This document shows, in pieces, positions 1-4,434 of a stretch of DNA of 13,413 bases. The DNA lies in contig CAZSFD010000110.1 of NCBI GenBank assembly GCA_964606085.1, positions 1 to 13,413 of the forward strand. Direction: 5' to 3'. The notes below the pieces were generated by a model. It was not told the DNA's origin. It ran no database searches and saw only the letters and a list, made by a program, of their open reading frames with translations. Each line of letters opens with the position of its first letter. Within the stretch, counting starts at the first letter, position 1. A program made the translations under genes and the position numbers. The DNA comes from CAIQJJ01 sp964606085. GTDB lineage: Bacteria > Chloroflexota > Anaerolineae > Anaerolineales > UBA4823.

Positions 1-32
1 GCTCCCCGATGGAGCGTAAGTTCCGCTTTCAT
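1..32 (-). CDS. Possible start of a further gene (5' end only)
   Basis: An ATG at 32-30 opens a frame that runs off the window edge and begins MKAELTLHRG. It lies 61 bp beyond the stop of the wHTH/nuclease-like gene and on the same strand, so it could be the next gene. Only ten codons are visible and there is no convincing ribosome binding site, only a weak AGAG. Two small inverted repeats overlap the start: GCTCC/GGAGC at 1-5 and 11-15, and AGTTCC/GGAACT at 19-24 and 36-41. These could instead be a terminator-like structure after the preceding gene. Function cannot be judged. Confidence 0.2.
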   Translation of the reverse strand, partial: MKAELTLHRG

Positions 33-93
33 AGAGGAACTCTAAACTCAAGTTATTTGAACAGGTTGGTATGTATCGGTTGAAAGGAATGCG

Positions 94-897
94 TCAGGCC
101 CAAAGCGAGTGGAAACGAAACTGCCGGTAATCGTTCCGGGTCTCAGTAAATAACGTTTGCAGGTCGGTTGCCAGGATAGGCAGTTTGGCTCCAACGGCAG
201 ACCGCGCATTGGCTATCATCCTGGCCCGGTAAGCTGGATTGAGCGCATACAGCGCAACGTTGCCCTGGTATTCAGCCATCAACTGCCACTTGCGGGGCTT
301 ATCTGTGTGGCGTTTCACAGTTTCTACCTCGACATAGATTGGTTCATCCTCCAGCCCATCAATTACAACATCAGGAGCAAAACGCCCCCCATTGACGATA
401 TCCGGCATTACACCAGCCTGGTATCCCCGCAGCCTGGCCTGATAACAAAAGCACAGGATAGCCAAGGTATGCTGTGACTCTTCTTTGCCTTGCTGGTGAA
501 TGCGTTCCACGCGCTCCCACTCATTTTCTCCAATTGTCCAACCCAGGCTTTGTGCGATGGCTGTGCCTTTTTCTGATAATCGAACCAGGTGCATGGGAAT
601 AGTGCGCTGGTTCGCAAACCCTCGCGACGCTCGTTTTTCTGCAACCAGATAGCCGCCGGTCACTAAATCAGGAATCACCTGCGACAACGCACCGCTGCGC
701 TCAATCACATTGCTGGTTGGGATCAACAAAATGCGCTGCACTTCGGCGCGTAAAGCAAAACCCTGGGCAATCAGCCAGAGAGCCTGGGCCTGGCGCTGCC
801 AGCGATTCTGGTTCTGCGCCAGCGTCCAGTTGAGCGGTTTAGCGCGGATTTCCGGCATGGCAATGGTATGGCTCAACAAGGTCATCTTCGCCGCCAT
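94..897 (-). CDS. wHTH plus PD-(D/E)XK-like protein, replication-relaxation family-like
   Basis: A 267-aa protein with two visible parts. Residues of about 30-125 look like a winged helix: a helical ALWLIAQ segment, then GALSQVIPDLVTGGYLVAEKR, then a wing ending in LVRLSEKG. Residues of about 140-220 hold a restriction-endonuclease-like core, with PD at about 175-176, then VEVETVKR, giving the D...ExE..K pattern of PD-(D/E)XK folds. Replication-relaxation proteins found on plasmids and integrative elements have this order (wHTH, then nuclease-like fold). They are thought to act in plasmid replication or transfer; no enzymatic activity can be assumed here. ATG 897 is preferred because it overlaps the stop of a short leader frame as TGATG; TTG at 900 and ATG at 885 are alternatives. 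The family assignment is an inference from architecture. The wHTH/nuclease reading is moderately sure. Confidence 0.6.
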   Translation of the reverse strand: MAAKMTLLSHTIAMPEIRAKPLNWTLAQNQNRWQRQAQALWLIAQGFALRAEVQRILLIPTSNVIERSGALSQVIPDLVTGGYLVAEKRASRGFANQRTIPMHLVRLSEKGTAIAQSLGWTIGENEWERVERIHQQGKEESQHTLAILCFCYQARLRGYQAGVMPDIVNGGRFAPDVVIDGLEDEPIYVEVETVKRHTDKPRKWQLMAEYQGNVALYALNPAYRARMIANARSAVGAKLPILATDLQTLFTETRNDYRQFRFHSLWA

Positions 898-926
898 CAA
901 ATCAGGACGTTGGGGGCCTGCACCAT
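897..926 (-). CDS. Nine-codon leader frame coupled to the wHTH/nuclease-like gene
   Basis: A short frame reads MVQAPNVLI and stops with TGA at 899-897. This TGA overlaps the ATG of the next gene as TGATG. An AGAGGTG sequence five or so bases before its ATG is the best ribosome binding site in the area, whereas the downstream ATG has none of its own. The arrangement is typical of translational coupling, in which ribosomes finishing the leader restart on the gene. The peptide itself resembles nothing I know. It may be just a landing pad for ribosomes. Confidence 0.4.
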   Translation of the reverse strand: MVQAPNVLI

Positions 927-1045
927 ATACACCTCTTCCCCTGGCCTATAGGCCAAAAAGCCGATAGGCCAGCGCCACACACCTATCCGGGCAACAAAAG
1001 CTGCCGGGCAGGATGGGTCTCCGCCGCTTTCTCATCCTTGCCCGG
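898..1045 (-). promoter_or_regulatory. Hairpin-rich leader region upstream of the wHTH/nuclease-like gene
   Basis: Two dyads occupy this gap. CTGGCCTAT at 941-949 pairs with ATAGGCCAG at 964-972, and the left arm lies within its own palindrome GGCCTATAGGCC (943-954). CCGGGCAGGATG at 1004-1015 pairs, with one bulged base, with 1033-1045, which overlaps the end of the 87-aa gene. CCGGGCA also occurs at 987-993. Neither hairpin is followed by a T-run in the minus direction, so they look more like operator, attenuator or mRNA-stability elements than intrinsic terminators. Confidence 0.4.
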
Positions 1046-1295
1046 TGTTGGCATCTGCCCACCCCAGTTCTTTCTGCATATCTTCAACCGCAGCGACCGT
1101 TTTTCCCATCAACCCGATCTTCTCTTTGAGTTCGTCTGGCATATCCATATTGGCGGTCAACTGGCAAATATCCTTCCCCAGGTGGATTGCCACATCATAA
1201 AACTCAAACAGGCTGGAAAGAAGCGCCTTCTTTTTCATGGCTGCTTCGTACCTGGCTTCTTCAGCCTGCCGTTGCTGTTTGTTCTTGCGGGGCAT
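1032..1295 (-). CDS. 87-aa hypothetical protein
   Basis: A small protein I do not recognise. Its first 25 residues are very basic and helical (MPRKNKQQRQAEEARYEAAMKKK begins it). The rest is predicted helical, with a hydrophobic stretch LLSSLFEFYDVAIHLGK and a C-terminal KTVAAVEDMQKELGW helix. There are no Cys pairs apart from a single Cys, no signal peptide and no membrane span. The ATG has a good GGAAAGGA ribosome binding site. It lies 68 bp after the acidic 320-aa gene and is separated from it by a strong hairpin at 1311-1332. It may be a small DNA-binding or coiled-coil accessory protein, but this is only a guess from composition. Confidence 0.6.
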   Translation of the reverse strand: MPRKNKQQRQAEEARYEAAMKKKALLSSLFEFYDVAIHLGKDICQLTANMDMPDELKEKIGLMGKTVAAVEDMQKELGWADANTGQG

Positions 1296-1310
1296 ATTGT
1301 TTTCCTTTCC

Positions 1311-1332
1311 GGCGCGGGTAGATACCCGCGCC
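1311..1332. repeat. Perfect 10-bp inverted repeat between two genes
   Basis: GGCGCGGGTA at 1311-1320 and TACCCGCGCC at 1323-1332 form a perfect GC-rich stem around GA. In the minus transcript it sits directly before the GGAAAGGA ribosome binding site of the 87-aa gene and is not followed by U residues. It therefore looks like an mRNA-stability or translation-control element rather than a terminator. Confidence 0.55.
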
Positions 1333-1363
1333 GATTTTCTCGTTTGGCATCATCCTGGTTTCT

Positions 1364-2326
1364 TCATATGCCGGAAATGCACCAACAATTCCGGCATGGC
1401 GGGAGCATGTCATACAGCGTATCGCAGGCCACGTTATATGCTTCGATAGACTGCAAGGCCAGATCGCTTCGTTCAGCCAGGGGACCGACTAATCGCATGA
1501 GCTTTCTCTTGGGGCCATCCGGGGCATACCAGGCTTCGTTGGCACAGAAGTAAGGTTGTTCGGGGTCATCCTGGATGGCAATCACTTCGTCGCGCAGTTG
1601 ACCCAGCCGCAATTCTCGATAGCATAGTTCATCAAAGGTCAATGATTTTGCGCCAGCCCGTTCTGCTGCGGGCTGATATGTATTCAAACCGATGTCCATT
1701 TGCAGTGCTTCCGCCAATGCCTGTGCAACCGATCCCCCATCTTCCGTGGCTTCTGCTTTGCTGATGACCAACATGGCGATATGGCTGGTTTTGATGAACA
1801 GCGGTTCGCCATCGTTGTCGTCGAAAGCGATGATGGTATCTCCCCATTCGATTTGTTCGGCAATATCCAGCACATCCGCCAAGGTCATGTCGTAACAACC
1901 GAACCAATCGCTATCGTCATCCATGCTGGCAGGAGCAACGCCGGGGCGATCAAAGTACAGCATGCCGGGCCAATCGCCATTCGCCAGATGTTCTTCTGGC
2001 GTTCGGGCTTCGTATTCTTCAACGCTGATATCGGCTTCGGTATCTTCTTCGGGTTCGTAAACCGGCAGCCCAATCTCGAACAGAAAGTTGGCCGATACGA
2101 AATGTTGCAGGTTGATGCCCAGGATTTCGTGTGCGGTTTCGAGCCAGATGAATCCCACAAGCTCATTGAAGCCGGTGGTGCTGTTTCGCAACTTGTTGAT
2201 GGCGGTTTCGGACTGTTCGGATGTCATCCCGTATTCTTTTGAGATGATGTTTCCGTCGAAGGTGGAATAGCGCAAGACCATCGTGCGCATGATCAAGTTC
2301 TTGGTGTCGGGCAGTAAGTCATTCAT
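1364..2326 (-). CDS. Acidic 320-aa protein of unknown function
   Basis: I do not recognise the family. The start is taken at ATG 2326 (MNDLLPDTKN) because AAAGGA stands a few bases before it; an in-frame upstream start at 2380 would only add a basic, unlikely extension. The protein is strongly acidic: by hand count about 58 Asp/Glu against 21 Lys/Arg, with acidic clusters at about residues 92-120 (EPEEDTEADISVEEYE) and 135-180 (MDDDSDW, FDDNDGE). Several hydrophobic strands (TIIAFDD, HIAMLVISK) point to a soluble alpha/beta fold. The C-terminus carries a CRNCWC cluster that could bind metal. The charge pattern allows a DNA-mimic or anti-restriction role, but nothing shows it. It could equally be an element-encoded regulator. 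Confidence 0.65.
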   Translation of the reverse strand: MNDLLPDTKNLIMRTMVLRYSTFDGNIISKEYGMTSEQSETAINKLRNSTTGFNELVGFIWLETAHEILGINLQHFVSANFLFEIGLPVYEPEEDTEADISVEEYEARTPEEHLANGDWPGMLYFDRPGVAPASMDDDSDWFGCYDMTLADVLDIAEQIEWGDTIIAFDDNDGEPLFIKTSHIAMLVISKAEATEDGGSVAQALAEALQMDIGLNTYQPAAERAGAKSLTFDELCYRELRLGQLRDEVIAIQDDPEQPYFCANEAWYAPDGPKRKLMRLVGPLAERSDLALQSIEAYNVACDTLYDMLPPCRNCWCISGI

Positions 2327-2434
2327 AGGTTCCTTTCGTTTTTGTGGGCAGGCAGCCACGCCGGTTGGAGAAGGTTTCAATTGTCACCGAAACGGGCAAT
2401 ACTGGGGGGCGATCTTTTGCGCGTGTTTTTGCAT

Positions 2435-2686
2435 TTATGAAGAGCCATTATCATCTCTCTTGTATTGCGGGACATACCCGCGGCGGATTTTCTTCTGGAT
2501 GATCTTTGCGGCCATCGCTTTGGCTTGCTCCTGGCTGTCCGCCGGGATCGAACGCCAGCGGGCATAATTGCCGCCGATGCGCCCCCAACCGCACACCACC
2601 GCCCAGCCATCGAGCAGCGTCGGGCTGGCTTCCACGGAATACCAACGATACCGGTTGCGGGCCGGGTCGGTGCGGTGGAGGATCAT
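2435..2686 (-). CDS. Stand-alone WGR-domain protein
   Basis: An 83-aa protein made almost entirely of a WGR domain. The diagnostic pieces are visible: aromatic strand RYRWYSVEA (12-20), DGWAVVCGWGRIGG (26-39), then a helix SQEQAKAMAAKIIQKK ending in RRGY (68-71), which matches the usual W..WGRIG...A....K...GY layout. WGR domains bind nucleic acid in eukaryotic PARPs; bacterial stand-alone copies are small and mostly uncharacterised. The gene begins 3 bp after the TAG stop of the small Cys-containing gene, so the two are probably co-transcribed and coupled. The C-terminal tail (YKRDDNGSS) is short and polar. Domain assignment is fairly sure; the job in this element is unknown. Confidence 0.75.
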   Translation of the reverse strand: MILHRTDPARNRYRWYSVEASPTLLDGWAVVCGWGRIGGNYARWRSIPADSQEQAKAMAAKIIQKKIRRGYVPQYKRDDNGSS

Positions 2687-2689
2687 CGG

Positions 2690-3025
2690 CTACATCACCG
2701 ATTCAAAGGCCAGCGCCACTTGCCAGCCTTCCAGGGTGAGAACCAACTTCCAGGTATCCCGATCCCAGCGCACCCGGCTCAGGCAGACGCCGTCGAGCGC
2801 TTCGAGCAGGCCGTTGGCATCGTCATCGCCTGCGGAGGCGCGAACGTTGCCGTTCCAGCCGTGGAGCGGCAGTTCAAAGCCACCGGCGAAGATCAGCGCC
2901 GCCAGGCCATCGGTGACGACCAGGTCGGTCACGGGCAGACCGATCAGTGAGCGGGCGTACTCATAGGCGCAGGTGTGACCGTCGCCGGTCGGTATCATCG
3001 GGCAGTTGTGTTGGGGACAGATCAT
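2690..3025 (-). CDS. 111-aa Cys-containing hypothetical protein
   Basis: An unrecognised small protein. The N-terminus reads MICPQHNCPMIPTGDGHTC, so three Cys and two His lie within the first 20 residues and could form a zinc site. The remainder alternates predicted strands (TDLVVTDGLAALIFAGG, FELPLHGW, WKLVLTLEGWQVALAF) and looks like a compact beta-rich domain. ATG 3025 is preferred over 3037 because GGAG lies six bases before it, while 3037 has no ribosome binding site. It lies three bases upstream of the WGR gene, suggesting a shared transcript and perhaps a joint function. The promoter may lie in the hairpin-rich stretch upstream. Confidence 0.6.
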   Translation of the reverse strand: MICPQHNCPMIPTGDGHTCAYEYARSLIGLPVTDLVVTDGLAALIFAGGFELPLHGWNGNVRASAGDDDANGLLEALDGVCLSRVRWDRDTWKLVLTLEGWQVALAFESVM

Positions 3026-3186
3026 GGGAAACTCCATTTCTTGGCAGGCCGTTCAGCCCGCCAGGGCTTTTCGTGAGGCCCATCCGGGCCGTTGTGGCTC
3101 GAAACCTACCGGGCAGGGGGTACATCCGGCGGCCCGCCAGAGGCCAAAGCGCTTCCAACGCAGGCCGCCCGGCGGACAAGAGGTTG

Positions 3187-3206
3187 GCAAGCCGTTTCCG
3201 GCTTGC
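3187..3206. repeat. 8-bp stem hairpin with TTTC loop
   Basis: GCAAGCCG at 3187-3194 is the exact reverse complement of CGGCTTGC at 3199-3206, leaving a four-base loop TTTC. It has the same size and loop length as the two hairpins further along at 3294-3332. Confidence 0.7.
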
Positions 3207-3241
3207 TAAACCGTTTGGGGGCGCAAGGCCGAACGGGGCCT

Positions 3242-3277
3242 GAGACTTCTGTGGCTTGGCCAAGCCACAGAAGTCTC
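3242..3277. repeat. Perfect 36-bp palindrome
   Basis: The 18 bases 3242-3259 (GAGACTTCTGTGGCTTGG) are followed with no spacer by their exact reverse complement 3260-3277. Flanking bases 3241 and 3278 do not pair, so the palindrome is sharply bounded. No T-run follows on the minus strand. It could be a protein-binding dyad, a cruciform-forming site or a dimer-resolution/transfer site. Confidence 0.9.
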
Positions 3278-3293
3278 CAAGACCCGAATGGGC

Positions 3294-3349
3294 GGAGACC
3301 CGAATGGGTCTCCAAGACCCGCAGGGGTCTTGAGGCCGGTACCGGCCTC
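3294..3349. repeat. Three back-to-back perfect hairpins
   Basis: GGAGACCC/GGGTCTCC at 3294-3313 (loop GAAT), CAAGACCC/GGGTCTTG at 3313-3332 (loop GCAG) and the 18-bp palindrome GAGGCCGGTACCGGCCTC at 3332-3349 touch or share a single base at each join. GACCCG followed by AA or CA occurs three times in one orientation (3281, 3297, 3316). The abutting layout is not that of an ordinary terminator. Confidence 0.85.
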
Positions 3350-3361
3350 CACGTCCTGATT

Positions 3362-4036
3362 TCACCAAAGGTTCTCATCCTTGAGCTTGTCGCTCTGATC
3401 GGGAGCATACTGCTCGATCCACTCGTGCGCCAGCCTGCGGATGCCCTCGGACACCGCCCCGCGCAGCAAACGCGGGAAGTCATCCACCGGCGCATCCCAG
3501 GGGAAATTGGCCGGGAACAAGACGCTGTCTTGCGTGATGGCCGCAACCGCCTGGTTCAACTGTTCGGGCGTCAGGGCGGCTTGCGCCATGAAGTCTGCCG
3601 CCAGTTTCCGAAAGGTGTTCTTGCTGGTATCACCAGGGGCAAGGATTGGTTTGGTCAACTTCAACCTGCCGATATGTCCCGGCTTCACGTCCAGCACCGT
3701 CACCCAATCGGCGCGCACCAGCAGGATGCCCGCCTGCACCTTGCGATACAGGCGGCCTTCGATGACGACAATCGGCAGCCGGTTGGGGCGCAACTGTGAC
3801 CACTCGGTGATGATTTCGGCCTTCTTGTCGGTCAGCATCACCGGGTAGCTGGTATCACACGGCCTGGCATCGGCGCGTTCGGGTGGATGGGTGTGGATGT
3901 CGCCCCAGATGACGACACTGGGCCGATTGCCCAGCGGGACGACCTCCACCTTCTCGACAATCAGCCACCCTGCCAGGTGGACGGCATTGGCGCGTCCGCC
4001 CGAGTCGTCGAACATATCCTGTCCTTTGGTTGCCAT
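3362..4036 (-). CDS. Probable SSB-like OB-fold protein
   Basis: A 224-aa protein whose first half resembles single-stranded-DNA-binding proteins. NAVHLAGWLIVEKVEVVPLGNRP (17-39) fits OB-fold strand 1, and LPIVVIEGRLYRKV (87-100) matches the IVEGRLR-type strand near the middle of SSB. Between them is a strand-rich region with YPVMLTDKKAEIITEW. Residues of about 130-224 are helical and unlike the acidic flexible tail of SSB; the C-terminus is KLKDENLW rather than DDDIPF, so it may not recruit the usual SSB partners. A GGAAGGAAG ribosome binding site precedes the ATG. Its place beside the origin-like repeats and the primase-helicase supports a replication role. It could instead be a PriB-like or RecT-type ssDNA protein. 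The fold is inferred by eye. Confidence 0.5.
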   Translation of the reverse strand: MATKGQDMFDDSGGRANAVHLAGWLIVEKVEVVPLGNRPSVVIWGDIHTHPPERADARPCDTSYPVMLTDKKAEIITEWSQLRPNRLPIVVIEGRLYRKVQAGILLVRADWVTVLDVKPGHIGRLKLTKPILAPGDTSKNTFRKLAADFMAQAALTPEQLNQAVAAITQDSVLFPANFPWDAPVDDFPRLLRGAVSEGIRRLAHEWIEQYAPDQSDKLKDENLW

Positions 4037-4205
4037 TTCTGCTTCCTTCCGTCATTCTTGTCAGAAAAATATGCATATAAAAGTGCGTATGTGATTCTCT
4101 TGCGGTGAGGTGGTGAGGTCGGTGAGGTGCGGATAGATTTGACCCATATACGGTGTTTTGATGGCCGAAACAGCCGCCCTGCCCCAAAATATGGGGGTGT
4201 CCTCG

Positions 4206-4278
4206 ACCTCACCAGTACCTCACCACTGACCTTCCAAGTGGTGAGGTTTTTGCGCGAGTGGTGAGGTACTGGTGAGGT
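4206..4278. repeat. 22-bp perfect inverted repeat made of iterons
   Basis: Bases 4206-4227 are the exact reverse complement of 4257-4278, with a 29-bp spacer. The same left arm can pair alternatively with a nearer copy: ACCTCACCACT at 4217-4227 with AGTGGTGAGGT at 4237-4247, loop of nine. Two mutually exclusive hairpins are therefore possible. Confidence 0.85.
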
Positions 4279-4309
4279 AGTGGTGAGGTTCGCGGTGAGG
4301 TTTTTCGCC

Positions 4310-4365
4310 CCCCCATATATTGGATTGAAGTGTTTGATCGTTTGCAAAATTCCAATATATGGGGG
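4310..4365. repeat. 15-bp perfect inverted repeat CCCCCATATATTGGA
   Basis: The left arm 4310-4324 and right arm 4351-4365 are perfect complements around a 26-base spacer. The core CCCATAT also occurs at 4143-4149 and, inverted, at 4189-4195, so it is a second repeat family interleaved with the GGTGAGG iterons. It may be the site for a different protein. Confidence 0.85.
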
Positions 4366-4408
4366 TCTACATTTAGAACAATCATTCTCCTCACCACCTC
4401 ACCACAAG

Positions 4409-4434
4409 AGACCCTCGCGCGCGTGTCTTTTTTT
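4409..4434 (+). terminator. Weak terminator-like element on the plus strand
   Basis: AGAC at 4409-4412 pairs with GTCT at 4425-4428 around an imperfect CGCGCGCG-containing stem, followed by seven T residues ending at 4434. In the plus direction this resembles a weak intrinsic terminator that would stop any transcript leaving the origin region before it enters the primase gene antisense. The stem is imperfect, so confidence is low. In the minus direction the same DNA gives A residues and no terminator. Confidence 0.25.

Larger units (their letters stand above)
3026..3361. other. Noncoding hairpin-rich intergenic region
   Basis: About 335 bp without a supportable gene, between the OB-fold gene and the Cys-containing gene. 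It is dense in inverted repeats: GGCCC/GGGCC at 3077-3090, GCAAGCCG/CGGCTTGC at 3187-3206, a 36-bp palindrome at 3242-3277, and three abutting hairpins at 3294-3349. The open frames through it are low-complexity, Arg/Gly/Pro-rich translations of the repeats. It could be a transfer or single-strand origin, a recombination site, a terminator cluster, or a host of dispersed palindromic repeats. Confidence 0.7.
4104..4403. repeat. Twelve GGTGAGG iterons in both orientations
   Basis: Forward copies begin at 4104, 4112, 4121, 4240, 4260, 4271, 4282 and 4294; reverse copies (CCTCACC) begin at 4207, 4218, 4389 and 4397. Spacing is 8-9 bp in the outer pairs and 11-12 bp in the central run, close to one helical turn, so a protein could bind the central copies on one face of the DNA. 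Most copies continue as GGTGAGGT. Confidence 0.9.
4104..4403. repeat. Outer 15-bp inverted repeat framing the iteron region
   Basis: The double iteron at 4104-4118 (GGTGAGGTGGTGAGG) is exactly the reverse complement of 4389-4403, so the two ends of the region are mirror images. The bases just inside and outside do not pair. Confidence 0.85.
4037..4433. other. Candidate replication origin (noncoding, iteron-rich)
   Basis: About 400 bp with no supportable gene, between the primase-helicase stop and the SSB-like start. It contains twelve copies of GGTGAGG in both orientations, four copies of CCCATAT or its complement, nested perfect inverted repeats, and an AT-rich run at 4065-4082 that includes the palindrome ATATGCATAT. 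Iterated binding sites next to an AT-rich unwinding element and flanked by a helicase-primase and an ssDNA-binding protein is the usual layout of a plasmid or phage origin. The minus-strand promoter of the SSB-like gene probably also lies in the AT-rich part. Confidence 0.65.

Noticed and set aside
3294..3349. Intrinsic terminators
   Set aside because: The hairpins are not followed by T-runs on either strand, and three abutting stems exceed what termination needs.
3026..3361. CRISPR array
   Set aside because: There are many repeats but no regular direct repeats separated by unique spacers of constant length; they are palindromes of differing sequence, and no cas gene is seen.
2961..3368. Minus-strand open frame of 135 codons through the hairpin region
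   Set aside because: The translation is low-complexity and repeat-derived, overlaps the start of the Cys-containing gene, and has no ribosome binding site.
4209..4397. Minus-strand open frame within the iteron region
   Set aside because: It is made largely of the GGTGAGG repeats read as protein (SPRTSPLPHQ type) and overlaps the inverted repeats; the region is better explained as noncoding.
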